From the NCBI RefSeq assembly GCF_005870025.1, contig NZ_VATA01000001.1, positions 62,001 to 126,000 on the forward strand: 64,000 bases of DNA. Direction: 5' to 3'. The translations under genes were made by a program, and so were the position numbers. Source of the DNA: Poseidonocella sp. HB161398 (GTDB lineage: Bacteria > Pseudomonadota > Alphaproteobacteria > Rhodobacterales > Rhodobacteraceae). This document shows, piece after piece, positions 41,229-50,109 of the stretch. Position 1 is the first letter of the stretch. Each line of letters begins with the position of its first letter. The notes beneath the pieces are model-generated. The model was not told where the DNA came from. It saw nothing but the letters and a program-made list of their open reading frames with translations, and did not search any database.

Positions 41229-41942
41229 TCAGTCTTCCTGCAGCAGCAGGCGCTGGTCCTCGACGAGGGCGAGCTTCATGAACTCGCTGGCCTCCTCGAT
41301 GTCGCGGGCGGCGATGGCGTTGAAGAGGCCGTTATAGCCGCGCTGGTAGATCGCGATCCGCGACGGGGTCAGGTGGCGGCGGTACATGGCGGCGCGGAAG
41401 GACTGGCGCCGCGCGTCGAGCACCAGGTTGTAGCAGGCGATCAGCAGCGGATTTCCGGTGCCCTCGGCGATCAGCCGGTGGAATTCCTCCTCCAGCCGGA
41501 CAAAGGCGGTGGCGTCGGCCTGCACGGCCTCCATCTTCGAGAGCACCTTGGACAGCGCCTCGATCTGCCGCGGCGCCATGTTGACGATGGCCAGCCGCAC
41601 CATTTCCGGTTCGAGAATGCCACGCATCACCTGCAGATGCAGCGGTCCGGTATCGGCGGCCACCGGCGACAGCGCCTCGGACCCGCCTTCGGGATCATAG
41701 GTGACGAAGGAGCCCGAGCCCGCGCGGCGGCGGATCATGCCGCGCGCCTCGAGCTGGTCGAGCGCCTCGCGCACGGTGTTGCGGGCGACGCCCAGCTCCT
41801 GCGCCAGCTGCCGCTCGGAGGGCAGCCGTTCCTCGGTGGCGTATTCCTGCGTGGCGATCCGCGTCGAAAGGGTTTCGATCACGTAGCGCAGCGTCGCCCC
41901 CGGCAGGGACGCGCCGGCAGGAGGCAGCGTAGCATTCGACAC
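41229..41942 (-). CDS. GntR-family FCD regulator, probable controller of amt-dmm and tmm
   Basis: A 237-residue FadR-type regulator. The winged helix-turn-helix is at about residues 20-80 (LPSERQLAQELGVARNTVRE; GMIRRRAGSGSFVTY) and the FCD domain follows (GILEPEMVRLAIVNM; EEEFHRLIAEGTGN). GTG at 41942 with GAAGGG upstream is the likely start. It lies between the mgd-folD-purU genes and the amt operon, all on the minus strand. A GGTCC-centred dyad in its own promoter resembles sites before amt and tmm, so it probably senses a methylated amine or a pathway product. Confidence 0.85.
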   Translation of the reverse strand: MSNATLPPAGASLPGATLRYVIETLSTRIATQEYATEERLPSERQLAQELGVARNTVREALDQLEARGMIRRRAGSGSFVTYDPEGGSEALSPVAADTGPLHLQVMRGILEPEMVRLAIVNMAPRQIEALSKVLSKMEAVQADATAFVRLEEEFHRLIAEGTGNPLLIACYNLVLDARRQSFRAAMYRRHLTPSRIAIYQRGYNGLFNAIAARDIEEASEFMKLALVEDQRLLLQED

Positions 41943-41990
41943 AGAAGGACCCTTCGGAAAGCCAGTTCGGCACTTCCGATGCAATAGACC

Positions 41991-42003
41991 AATTCGGTCC
42001 GAC
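41991..42003. promoter_or_regulatory. Candidate GntR autoregulatory site
   Basis: AATTCGGTCCGAC contains TCGG T CCGA, about 50 bases upstream of the GntR start. It is flanked by GACCA (41987) and TGGTC (42004), which form a second, wider inverted repeat. It resembles the TTTGGTCCAAA site before tmm. Confidence 0.4.
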
Positions 42004-42089
42004 TGGTCCAGCGCCTGCCGCGAACGGGCGGACAGGCTGCGGCGCAGGCGCACCAGGGGCGCCCTGCCCCCGGCCGCCCGCGCCCGGGC

Positions 42090-43028
42090 TCAGCCCATCC
42101 GTTCGGAGGAGTAGCTGCCCGGGGAGGCGGGGAAGACCACGGTCTTCGAGCCATTGAGGAAGGCGCGGCGATGGGCATGGGCGTGGATCGCCCGCGCCAG
42201 GACCTGGGCCTCGACATCGCGGCCGAGCGAGACATAGTCCTCGGGGCTCTGGGCATGGGTGATGCGCACCGTGTCCTGCTCGATGATCGGCCCCTCGTCG
42301 AGATCGGCCGTCACGTAGTGCGAGGTCGCCCCGATCAGCTTCACCCCGCGGGCATAGGCCTGCTTGTAGGGGTTCGCGCCCTTGAAGGAGGGCAGGAAGG
42401 AATGGTGGATATTGATGATCCGCCCCGACATCTTCTGGCACATCTCGTCCGAGAGGATCTGCATGTAGCGCGCCAGAACGATCAGCTCGGCGCCCGCGTC
42501 CTCGACGACCTTCATGATCCGCGCTTCCGCCTCGGGCTTGGTGTCTTTCGTGACCGGGATGCAGTGAAACGGGATGTCGTGGTTCACCACCACCTTCTGG
42601 TAGTCCATGTGGTTCGAGATCACCGCGACGATCTCGACGGGCAGCGCGCCGATCTTCACCCGGTAGAGCAGGTCGTTCAGGCAGTGGCCGAAGCGGCTGA
42701 CCATGACGACCACCTTCATCTTCGCGGCCTCGTCATGGAAGGCGAACTCCATGTCCTTTCCGGCCGCGACGGCGGCGAAGTCCTGCTCCAGCGCGCCGAG
42801 CGCAGCGCCGGTCTCGGGGGCGAAGCTGACGCGCATGAAGAACTGGCCGGTCTCCATGTCGTCGAACTGGGCGCTGTCGGTGATGTTGCAGCCATGCTCG
42901 GCCAGGAAGCCCGCGATGGCGGCGACGATGCCCCGCGTCGAGGGGCAGGCCACGGTCAGGCAGAATTTGGACGCAGCTTCTGCGGCCCCCGCCGCGAGCG
43001 GCCGGGTCTTGGGGGTCTCGATATTCAT
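42090..43028 (-). CDS. purU: Formyltetrahydrofolate deformylase
   Basis: A 312-residue PurU. The N-terminal ACT domain (CLTVACPSTRGIVAAIAGFL) is followed by the formyltransferase-fold catalytic domain with the catalytic Asn, His and Asp in INIHHSFLPSF and TADLDEGPIIEQD. It hydrolyses 10-formyl-tetrahydrofolate to formate and tetrahydrofolate, the exit step for C1 units from methyl groups. It lies 20 bases after folD in the mgdABCD-folD-purU run. Length and motifs are complete. Confidence 0.93.
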   Translation of the reverse strand: MNIETPKTRPLAAGAAEAASKFCLTVACPSTRGIVAAIAGFLAEHGCNITDSAQFDDMETGQFFMRVSFAPETGAALGALEQDFAAVAAGKDMEFAFHDEAAKMKVVVMVSRFGHCLNDLLYRVKIGALPVEIVAVISNHMDYQKVVVNHDIPFHCIPVTKDTKPEAEARIMKVVEDAGAELIVLARYMQILSDEMCQKMSGRIINIHHSFLPSFKGANPYKQAYARGVKLIGATSHYVTADLDEGPIIEQDTVRITHAQSPEDYVSLGRDVEAQVLARAIHAHAHRRAFLNGSKTVVFPASPGSYSSERMG

Positions 43029-43048
43029 GGCACTCTCTCTGTTGGAAA

Positions 43049-43966
43049 TCAGGCGGTCAGATCCGCGGGGTCCGGGAGGTCATGGATCCGCGCGCAGGCG
43101 GTCAGGGTATTGGCAAGGAGGCAGGCGATGGTCATCGGCCCGACGCCGCCCGGGACCGGAGTGATCGCCCCGGCAACGTCCACGGCAGAGGCGAAATCGA
43201 CATCGCCGACCAGCCGGGTCTTTCCCACGCCCTTCTCGGGCGCGGGGATGCGGTTGATGCCGACATCAATGACGGTGGCGCCGGGCTTCACCCAGGCGCC
43301 GGGGATCAACTGCGGCCGGCCGACAGCGGCGACCAGGATGTCGGCCCGGCGGCAGGTATCGGCAAGATCGGCGGTGCGGGAATGGGCGACGGTGACGGTG
43401 CAGCTCTCGCGCAGGAGGAGCTGCGCCATCGGCTTGCCGACGATGTTCGAGCGCCCGACCACCACGGCCGACTTGCCCGAGAGATCGCCCAGATGGTCGC
43501 GCAGCATCATCAGGCAGCCGAGCGGCGTGCAGGGCACCATCGCCTTCTGACCCGTCGCCAGCTTCCCGGCATTGGAGATGTGGAACCCGTCCACGTCCTT
43601 CTCCGGCGCGATGGCGTTGATGACGAGATCGGCGTCGAGATGCGCAGGCAGGGGCAGCTGCACGAGGATGCCATGCACCTGCGGGTCGGCATTCAGCCGC
43701 GCGATCAGGCCCAGAAGCGCCGCCTCCGAGGTCTCCGCGGGCAGCCGGTGCTCGAAGCTCTGCATGCCGCATTCGACCGTCTGGCGGGCCTTGTTGCGGA
43801 CATAGACCTGGCTGGCCGGGTCCTCGCCCACCAGCACCACGGCGAGGCCGGGGACGATCCCCTGCGCCGCCATCTCCGCCACCCGGGCGGCGATCCGCGC
43901 GCGCAGCTTTGCGGCAAAGGCCTTGCCGTCGAGGAGGCGGGTCCGGTCCGTGGTCTCAGCTGTCAT
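43049..43966 (-). CDS. folD: Methylene-tetrahydrofolate dehydrogenase/cyclohydrolase
   Basis: A 305-residue bifunctional FolD. The active-site segment is [13 protein letters not shown], with the Tyr and Lys expected. [12 protein letters not shown] and NADP-binding [18 protein letters not shown] are present, as is the C-terminal [18 protein letters not shown]. It converts methylene-tetrahydrofolate from the demethylations into 10-formyl-tetrahydrofolate for PurU. ATG at 43966 follows GGAGGCCCTCC, and the gene overlaps the end of mgdD by 11 bases. It is probably a pathway-dedicated copy rather than the only one in the genome; that is inference. Confidence 0.93.
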   Translation of the reverse strand: MTAETTDRTRLLDGKAFAAKLRARIAARVAEMAAQGIVPGLAVVLVGEDPASQVYVRNKARQTVECGMQSFEHRLPAETSEAALLGLIARLNADPQVHGILVQLPLPAHLDADLVINAIAPEKDVDGFHISNAGKLATGQKAMVPCTPLGCLMMLRDHLGDLSGKSAVVVGRSNIVGKPMAQLLLRESCTVTVAHSRTADLADTCRRADILVAAVGRPQLIPGAWVKPGATVIDVGINRIPAPEKGVGKTRLVGDVDFASAVDVAGAITPVPGGVGPMTIACLLANTLTACARIHDLPDPADLTA

Positions 43967-44519
43967 GGAGGGCCTCCATCCGTGCCATCGTGTCCGAAAG
44001 GGCGTGCCAGAGCGAGCCCGCGGCCGAGCGCATGCCCCAGACCGCCAGGCGGTCCGGCGAGCGGCGGAGCAGGAACACGCCCATATGGTGCAGCGCGGTG
44101 CGGCTGGCGCGGCCGGGCGCATAGGCGTCCCGCGGCAGGTTGACCAGCCGCTCGGCCAGCGCCTCGATCTGCGCCGCCTCGCCCGCGATCTCGAAGCAGG
44201 CCCAGCCATCGGTCTGCTCGGTCACGGCGGCGCCGGGCGCCGCCTGCTGCAGCCGCGCGGCGAAATCGGTTTCGGCCAGATCCGCGCCCTCGACCATCCA
44301 CTGGTCCGGACCGGTCCAGAAGGCGGCCAGCGCGCCCTGGACGGACAGCCCGCCGGGACCGGGCAGCGCCAGGCCCTCGGGCGCGGGGGGCTCGGCGCCC
44401 CGGCCAAGCGCCAGCGAGGCCAGCGCAAGCTCCGGGCGCTCGGACAGGGTCAGCCGGGCGGCGCCGAGGACGCGCGGCGCGGTGCCGCCGAGCGCGGTGA
44501 TCGGGGTCAGGTCAGTCAC
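43956..44519 (-). CDS. mgdD: N-methylglutamate dehydrogenase subunit D (SoxG-like)
   Basis: A 187-residue homologue of the gamma subunit of heterotetrameric sarcosine oxidase: [25 protein letters not shown] and [20 protein letters not shown], a folate-domain-like fold. In the N-methylglutamate pathway the four dehydrogenase subunits are homologous to SoxBDAG, and the order here (SoxB-, SoxD-, SoxA-, SoxG-like) is the mgdABCD order. The nearby gmaS-mgsABC genes favour Mgd over sarcosine oxidase. It overlaps mgdC by 8 bases and folD by 11. Confidence 0.8.
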   Translation of the reverse strand: MTDLTPITALGGTAPRVLGAARLTLSERPELALASLALGRGAEPPAPEGLALPGPGGLSVQGALAAFWTGPDQWMVEGADLAETDFAARLQQAAPGAAVTEQTDGWACFEIAGEAAQIEALAERLVNLPRDAYAPGRASRTALHHMGVFLLRRSPDRLAVWGMRSAAGSLWHALSDTMARMEALHDS

Positions 44520-47457
44520 GCAGGCGCCCTCCTTCGGGATCGACGAAATGGGCGGAGACGACGCGCAGCTCGACGCGCTCCCCCTCCAGCGGGTTGGCGG
44601 CGATCACGGTCTCGCCGAGGCGGCTGGCGCCGTTCTCGAGGAAGCCGAGGCCGATCATGTGGCCCGCATGCGGGCTGAAGCAGGCCGAGGTGATCCAGCC
44701 CTGGTCATGGGCGGTGTCCTCGGGCGCGCCGGGCGCAAAGAGATGACTGCCGGGGACGACCTTCCGCGCCGGATCGGCGGGGGCGAGCCCCACCAGGCGG
44801 CGCGTGTCCTGGGCCACCCCCTCGCGGCGGGACATGACGGCGCCGATCGCGTCCTTCTTCTGCGACACCATCCGGCCGAGCCCCAGCATCGCCGCCGTGG
44901 TCTGGCCGTTCAGCTCGGCCCCTGCGGCATGGCCCTTCTCGATCCGCAGCACGCCGAGCGCCTCGGTCCCGTAGGGCGTCGCGCCCAGATCCGCGCCGAG
45001 CGCCATCAGCCGCTCCATCAGTGCCTGGCCGTAGCGGGCGGGCACCGCGATCTCGTAGGCCAGCTCGCCCGAGAAGGAGATCCGGAAGAGCCGCGCCCGG
45101 AGCCCGCCGCAGACCGTCAGCGCGGCGCAGGCCATGAAGGGGAAGGCCTCGTTCGACAGGTCGAAGCCGTCCGCGATCCGCGACAGCAGTTCGCGCGATT
45201 TCGGCCCCGCCACGGCGATCTGCGCCCAGGCATCGGTGGTCGAGATCAGCTGCACGTCGAGTTCGGGCCAGAGGCACTGGCGCGCGAATTCCATGTTGCG
45301 GAACACTGTCCCGGCATTGGCCGTCGTGGTGGTGACGACGTAATGCGCCTCGCCCAGCCGCGCGCAGGTGCCGTCGTCATAGGCGTGCCCGTCCTCGCGC
45401 AGCATCAGCCCGTAGCGGACCTTGCCCACCGGCAGCGTGCCCATCATGTTGGCGTAGACGCGGTTGAGGAATTCGCCCGCATCCGCCCCCTGCACGTCGA
45501 TCTTGCCCAGCGTGGTCACGTCGCAGAGCCCGACGGCGGCGCGCACCGCCTGCGCCTCGCGGTCGACGCTTTCGCGCCAATGGGTCTCGCCCGGGCGGGG
45601 GAAGTACTGCGCGCGCATCCACGGCCCGACCTCGACAAAGGCTGCGCCCTGCGCCTCGGCCCAGGCATGGGTCGGGGTCAGCCGCGTCGGCCGGAAGGCC
45701 TTGCCCGTGTCGCCGCCGCCCAGCACGGACAGCGAGACGCCGGTATAGGGCGGACGGAAGATCGTCGTGCCGGTCTCGGGGATGGCCTTGCCGGTCAGCT
45801 CCGCCATCACCGCCAGCGCGGTGACATTGGCGGTCTTGCCCTGGTCGGTCGCCATGCCGAGCGTGGTCCAGCGCTTCAGGTGCTCGACCGGACGCATGTT
45901 CTCGCGATGCGCCAGCGCGATGTCCTTCACGGTCACGTCGTTCTGGAAATCGACCCAGGCGCGGCCCTTGCCCGGGACGTGCCAGAAGGCCTCCTGCCGC
46001 GCGGGCTCGGCCTCTGCCGCGGGCAGTTCGACCGGCGCCGGGGCGATCCCCAGATCGCCGAGCGCCTGCCCGGCCGCGCGCAGCCCGTCGGCCAGCGCCT
46101 CCGCCGTGCCACCCTGCCCGGCCGCAGCCCCGGCCGGGATCAGCCCGGCGGGTCCGCCCTCGCCCGGCAGGAAGGCCAGGTGGTCCTCGTCCCAGACCGG
46201 CCGGCCGCGGTGATGCGACGCCAGATGGACATTGGGGTTCCAGCCGCCCGAGACGCCCAGCAGCCCGCAGGACAGCCACTCGGCCCGGCCGTTGCGCATC
46301 ACCTCGATCGCCGTCAGGCCCAGCCGCCCCTTCGTGCCGGTGACCATGGCCCCCGCGAAGGTTTCGTAGCCGCCGAGATTCGGCGCATCGGCACGCGGGT
46401 CAATCACGCCGAGGACCGGCACGCCCCGCGCGGCCAGCTGCGCCGCGGTGCGGTGGCCGTCATCGCCATTGGCGAAGATCGCCACCGGATCGGCCGCCTG
46501 CCGCTGCCCGGTCACGCCCCAGCGGTTCAGATAGGCCCGGATCGCCCCCGACAGCATGATCCCCGGGCGGTCATTGTCGCGGAAGGGGATATGCCGCTCG
46601 GTCGCGCCCGCGGCCAGGATGCTGCGCTTGGCAGTGATCCGCCAGAGCGTCTGGCGCACCTTGCCGCCCGGGGCCGCCAGATGGTCGGCCACCCGCTCCA
46701 CCGCGCCGAAGATGCCGTGGTCATAGGCGCCGAAGACCGTCGTGCGGGTCATCAGCCGGACATTGGGCATTGCGGCCAGCTCTGCCGCCGCCTCCGCCGC
46801 CCAGTCCGCCGCGGGACGGCCGCCGATGCGCCCGCCCTCGGCCAGGAGCCGCCCGCCGAGCCGGAAATCCTCGTCGGCCAGGATCACCTCTGCCCCCGCG
46901 CGCCCGGCCGCCAGCGCCGCCGCGAGACCCGCCGCGCCGCCGCCGATCACCAGCAGGTCGCAATGGCGGTAGCCGCGGTCATAGGCGTCCGGATCCGGCA
47001 GCCCGGACAGCGCGCCCAGGCCCGCCGCCTTGCGGATCGCGGGCTCGTAGAGCTTCTCCCAGAACGCCTTCGGCCACATGAAGGTCTTGTAGTAGAACCC
47101 GGCGGCGAAGAAGGGCGAGAGCAGGTCGTTGACCGCCAGGAGGTCGCGCTCCAGCGGGCCGGCATGGTTCTGGCTCCGTGCCTCGAGCCCGTCGAAAAGC
47201 TCGGCCACGGTCGCCCGCGTGTTCGGCTCGGCCCGTGCGCCCGAGCGCAGCGTGACAAGCGCGTTCGGCTCTTCGCTGCCCGCCGAGATCGCGCCGCGCG
47301 GCCGGTGGTACTTGAAGCCGCGGCCCATCAGCTGGACGCCATTCGCCAGAAGCGCCGAGGCCAGCGTGTCGCCGGGATGGCCGGCATAGGCGCGGCCGTT
47401 GAAGCGGAAGCCGAGCGTCGTGCCGCGGTCGGTCAGGCCGCCGTCGATCCGGGTCAT
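44512..47457 (-). CDS. mgdC: N-methylglutamate dehydrogenase subunit C (SoxA-like)
   Basis: A 981-residue homologue of the sarcosine oxidase alpha subunit. The N-terminal ferredoxin-like domain lacks cluster cysteines (FNGRAYAGHPGDTLASALLANG). The NAD-binding Rossmann domain has VIGGGAAGLAA (170-180). The C-terminal aminomethyltransferase-type folate domain carries RISFSGELAYEIAVPARYG and GTEALGVLRIEKGH. It should bind NAD, and folate as acceptor of the methyl carbon. It overlaps mgdB by four bases and mgdD by eight. With the flavin subunit MgdA it oxidises N-methylglutamate to glutamate plus a C1 unit. Confidence 0.85.
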   Translation of the reverse strand: MTRIDGGLTDRGTTLGFRFNGRAYAGHPGDTLASALLANGVQLMGRGFKYHRPRGAISAGSEEPNALVTLRSGARAEPNTRATVAELFDGLEARSQNHAGPLERDLLAVNDLLSPFFAAGFYYKTFMWPKAFWEKLYEPAIRKAAGLGALSGLPDPDAYDRGYRHCDLLVIGGGAAGLAAALAAGRAGAEVILADEDFRLGGRLLAEGGRIGGRPAADWAAEAAAELAAMPNVRLMTRTTVFGAYDHGIFGAVERVADHLAAPGGKVRQTLWRITAKRSILAAGATERHIPFRDNDRPGIMLSGAIRAYLNRWGVTGQRQAADPVAIFANGDDGHRTAAQLAARGVPVLGVIDPRADAPNLGGYETFAGAMVTGTKGRLGLTAIEVMRNGRAEWLSCGLLGVSGGWNPNVHLASHHRGRPVWDEDHLAFLPGEGGPAGLIPAGAAAGQGGTAEALADGLRAAGQALGDLGIAPAPVELPAAEAEPARQEAFWHVPGKGRAWVDFQNDVTVKDIALAHRENMRPVEHLKRWTTLGMATDQGKTANVTALAVMAELTGKAIPETGTTIFRPPYTGVSLSVLGGGDTGKAFRPTRLTPTHAWAEAQGAAFVEVGPWMRAQYFPRPGETHWRESVDREAQAVRAAVGLCDVTTLGKIDVQGADAGEFLNRVYANMMGTLPVGKVRYGLMLREDGHAYDDGTCARLGEAHYVVTTTTANAGTVFRNMEFARQCLWPELDVQLISTTDAWAQIAVAGPKSRELLSRIADGFDLSNEAFPFMACAALTVCGGLRARLFRISFSGELAYEIAVPARYGQALMERLMALGADLGATPYGTEALGVLRIEKGHAAGAELNGQTTAAMLGLGRMVSQKKDAIGAVMSRREGVAQDTRRLVGLAPADPARKVVPGSHLFAPGAPEDTAHDQGWITSACFSPHAGHMIGLGFLENGASRLGETVIAANPLEGERVELRVVSAHFVDPEGGRLRD

Positions 47458-47726
47458 GCGGACCTCCGCGCCACGTCGGTGGCCAGTTCCGCGCCCAGGA
47501 TCTCGTGGGTCAGCGTGTTGCGGGTGACGACCAGCCAGGAGCGGTCGCCCTGTTCGTGGAACCACAGCTCGCGGTGGATGCCGGCCGGGTTGTCGCGCAG
47601 GAAGACATAGTCGCAGAAGGCGGCCTCGCCCGCCTCCGGAGCGGGCCTGCCGATCAGTGCGGCATCGCCGAGATAGGTGAATTCCTGCGCGTCCCGCAGG
47701 CCGAGAAGGGGATGGGGTATCAGCAT
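47454..47726 (-). CDS. mgdB: N-methylglutamate dehydrogenase subunit B (SoxD-like), without zinc cysteines
   Basis: A 90-residue homologue of the sarcosine oxidase delta subunit. The conserved parts are present: DAQEFTYLGDAA, YVFLRDNPAGIHRELWFHEQG and RSWLVVTRNT. The N-terminal zinc site of SoxD (CPxCG) is missing: the sequence starts MLIPHPLLGLRD, with no Cys in that place and a single Cys (FCDY) later. Loss of the zinc knuckle may mark the Mgd branch. The gap to mgdA is seven bases; it overlaps mgdC by four. Confidence 0.82.
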   Translation of the reverse strand: MLIPHPLLGLRDAQEFTYLGDAALIGRPAPEAGEAAFCDYVFLRDNPAGIHRELWFHEQGDRSWLVVTRNTLTHEILGAELATDVARRSA

Positions 47727-47733
47727 GTCGGTC

Positions 47734-48984
47734 TCAGTGCAGGTTGGGCTGGGCGCCGGCGCCCTTTTCGTCGATCAGGTGGCCGCGGGCGAAGCGGTCC
47801 AGCCGGTAGGCGGCGGCGGTCTCGTGCGGCCGGTCCGTGGCCAGCAGATGCGCGAAGGCATAGCCCGAGGCCGGGGTCGCCTTGAACCCGCCATAGCACC
47901 AGCCGGCATTGAGATAGAGCCCCTCGACCGGCGTGCGGTCGATGATCGGCGAGCCGTCCATCGACATGTCCATCACCCCGCCCCAGGCGCGCAGCAGCCG
48001 CGCCCGGCCGATCATCGGCATCAGCGCCATGCCGCCCTCGGCGACGTCCTCGATCACCGGCAGGTTGCCGCGCTGCGCATAGGAATTGTAGCCGTCGATA
48101 TCGCCGCCGAAGACCAGCCCGCCCTTGTCCGACTGGCTGATGTAGAAATGCCCGGCGCCGAAGGTGATGACCGTGTCGATCAGCGGTTTCAGCCCCTCGG
48201 AGACGAAGGCCTGCAGCACGTGGCTCTCGATCGGCAGGCGCATCCCGGCCATCGACATCACCCGCGAGGAGCTGCCCGCCACCGCCACGCCGACCTTCTT
48301 CGCGCCGATGAAGCCGCGCGTGGTCTCGACGCCCTGCACCGCGCCGTTCTCGATGCGCAGGCCGGTGACCTCGCAATTCTGGATCAGGTCGACGCCGCGC
48401 TGGTCCGCGCCCCTGGCATAGCCCCAGGCGACGCCGTCATGGCGCGCGGTCCCGGCCCGGGCCTGCATCAGCCCGCCCTTGATCGGGAAGCGCGCATTAT
48501 CGAAATTCAGGTAGGGCAGCCGCGCCCGCACGCCCTCGCGATCGAGAAGCTCGGCATCGGCGCCGGCCAGCCGCATCGCGTTGCCGCGGCGGCGGTAGGC
48601 GTCGCGCTGCGCGTCGGTATGGATCAGGTTGATGATCCCGCGCTGGCTGACCATCGAGTTGAAATTCGTCTCCTGCTCCAGGTTCTCCCAGAGCTTCATC
48701 GAGAATTCGTAGAAGGGCTCGTTGCCCGGCAGCAGGTAGTTCGAGCGGATGATCGTGGTGTTGCGGCCGATATTGCCCGAGCCGAGCCAGCCCTTCTCCA
48801 GCACCGCGACCCGCGCCTGGCCGAATTCCTTTGCCAGGTAGAAGGCCGTGGCCAGCCCGTGCCCGCCGCCGCCGACGACGATGATGTCATACGCCGCCTG
48901 CGGTTCGGGATCGCGCCAGAGCGGCCCCCAGCCCCGGTGCCCGGTCAGGGCCTCCTTGACGACTTTGAAACCTGAGAATTTCAT
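47734..48984 (-). CDS. mgdA: N-methylglutamate dehydrogenase subunit A (SoxB-like flavoprotein)
   Basis: A 416-residue homologue of the sarcosine oxidase beta subunit. The FAD motif is VVGGGGHGLATAFYLA (about 36-51). TARHDGVAWGYARGA includes His182, in the place where SoxB carries covalent FMN. The C-terminal motif is DMSMDGSPIIDRTPVEGLY. It is the amine-oxidising subunit. It is the first gene of mgdABCD-folD-purU and is divergent from an AraC-type regulator. The substrate is inferred from the linked gmaS-mgsABC genes; sarcosine is the alternative. Confidence 0.85.
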   Translation of the reverse strand: MKFSGFKVVKEALTGHRGWGPLWRDPEPQAAYDIIVVGGGGHGLATAFYLAKEFGQARVAVLEKGWLGSGNIGRNTTIIRSNYLLPGNEPFYEFSMKLWENLEQETNFNSMVSQRGIINLIHTDAQRDAYRRRGNAMRLAGADAELLDREGVRARLPYLNFDNARFPIKGGLMQARAGTARHDGVAWGYARGADQRGVDLIQNCEVTGLRIENGAVQGVETTRGFIGAKKVGVAVAGSSSRVMSMAGMRLPIESHVLQAFVSEGLKPLIDTVITFGAGHFYISQSDKGGLVFGGDIDGYNSYAQRGNLPVIEDVAEGGMALMPMIGRARLLRAWGGVMDMSMDGSPIIDRTPVEGLYLNAGWCYGGFKATPASGYAFAHLLATDRPHETAAAYRLDRFARGHLIDEKGAGAQPNLH

Positions 48985-49104
48985 CCAGTCCGCTCCTTGA
49001 TGCAGGACCGTTCTAGCCGGGTTGCCATCCGCCGTTCTTCTTGATTCAGGACATTCGTTTCCGTATTACGGCCATGACCCAGAAATCTTCCGGAGCCGCG
49101 CGCC

Positions 49105-50055
49105 ATGCGCAGACTCGCCTTCCTGCTGGCCGACGGCTACGCGCTGATGTCGACCGCCGCCGCGCTCGAGCCGCTGCGCGCGGCGAACCTCTTCGCGCCC
49201 TCCCCGGCCTATGACATCACGCTGCTTTCGACGACCGGGACGGAGGCGGTCTCCTCGATCGGCGCGGCCTTCCCGGCGCGCCACTACCGCGACGCGCTGC
49301 CGATCCACGACCTGATCTTCGTGGTGGCCGGGGGCGCGCCGGCGCGGATCGCCGACCCCGCGCTGCTGGGCTGGCTGCGCCAGGCCGACCGCAACGGCGC
49401 GGCGCTCGGCGGGATCTCCGGGGGGGCGGTGGTGCTGGCGCGGGCCGGACTGCTCTCGGGGCGGCGCTTCACCGTGCACTGGCACCATTACGGCGATTTC
49501 GAGACGATGCCCGGCGACTGGCTGCTGGAGCGGCGGCTCTTCGTCATCGACCGCGACCGCTATACCTGCGCGGGCGGCACGGCGCCGCTCGACATGATGC
49601 ATGCGATCATCGCCCGCGACCATGGCACCGGCTTCGCGCAGCGGATTTCCGACTGGTTCATCCAGACCGAGATCCGCGGGGCCGAGGCGCCGCAGACCGC
49701 CTCGATCGCGGCGCGCTACGGGCCGCTGCCCGCACCGGTCGCGGCCGCGCTGGAGCTGATGGAGAGCCATATCGCCGACCCGCTGGGGCTGGAGCAGATC
49801 GCGGCGCTGGCCGGGATCTCGGCGCGCCAGCTGCAGCGGCAGTTCCGCGAGAGCCTCGGCCGTGCGGTGATGGCCGAGTACCGGCGGCTCAGGCTCGAGA
49901 CCGGGCGCGAGCTGCTGGCCTCCACCCGGCTGCCGCTCTCGGCGATCGCGCAGATGACGGGCTTCGCCGCCCAGGCGCATTTCTCGGACGCGTTCCGGCG
50001 CGAATACGGGCTTGCCCCCTCGGCGCTGCGGCGGAACGAAAAAGGCCCGGCATGA
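49105..50055 (+). CDS. GlxA-type AraC regulator divergent from mgdA
   Basis: A 316-residue regulator. An N-terminal DJ-1/PfpI-like domain (LAFLLADGYALMSTAAALEP; LGGISGGAVVLARAGLL, where Ser replaces the usual nucleophilic Cys) is followed by two AraC helix-turn-helix units (LEQIAALAGISARQLQRQF; SAIAQMTGFAAQAHFSDAF). The family includes regulators of choline, carnitine, dimethylglycine and sarcosine catabolism such as GbdR. Position and family suggest activation of the divergent mgd operon by a methylated amino acid, perhaps N-methylglutamate. The 120-base divergent gap must hold both promoters. Confidence 0.87.
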   Translation: MRRLAFLLADGYALMSTAAALEPLRAANLFAPSPAYDITLLSTTGTEAVSSIGAAFPARHYRDALPIHDLIFVVAGGAPARIADPALLGWLRQADRNGAALGGISGGAVVLARAGLLSGRRFTVHWHHYGDFETMPGDWLLERRLFVIDRDRYTCAGGTAPLDMMHAIIARDHGTGFAQRISDWFIQTEIRGAEAPQTASIAARYGPLPAPVAAALELMESHIADPLGLEQIAALAGISARQLQRQFRESLGRAVMAEYRRLRLETGRELLASTRLPLSAIAQMTGFAAQAHFSDAFRREYGLAPSALRRNEKGPA

Positions 50056-50064
50056 TGCCGGGCC
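50044..50064. terminator. Bidirectional hairpin overlapping the regulator stop codon
   Basis: GGCCCGGCAT G ATGCCGGGCC is a perfect 10-base stem. It contains the TGA stop of the AraC-type gene (50053-50055) and faces the end of gmaS, so it can serve both convergent genes. Confidence 0.65.
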
Positions 50065-50109
50065 AGGAGCAAGGCCGGAGGCAGGAAGACCTCCGGCACA
50101 GGGACCCCG

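Noticed and set aside
38016-41987. A 1323-codon open frame on the + strand
   Set aside because: It runs antisense through the dimethylamine operon and amt. Its translation is a mirror of GC-rich codon bias (long His/Arg/Asp/Gln-rich stretches) without family motifs, while the minus strand encodes recognisable proteins.
44140-47610. An 1156-codon open frame on the + strand
   Set aside because: Antisense shadow of mgdC and mgdD, which show clear family motifs on the minus strand.
43956-48984. Annotation of the four-gene set as sarcosine oxidase SoxBDAG
   Set aside because: Homology alone allows it, but the linked gmaS and mgsABC, the subunit order and the missing zinc cysteines in the delta-like subunit favour N-methylglutamate dehydrogenase. 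Sarcosine activity is not excluded.
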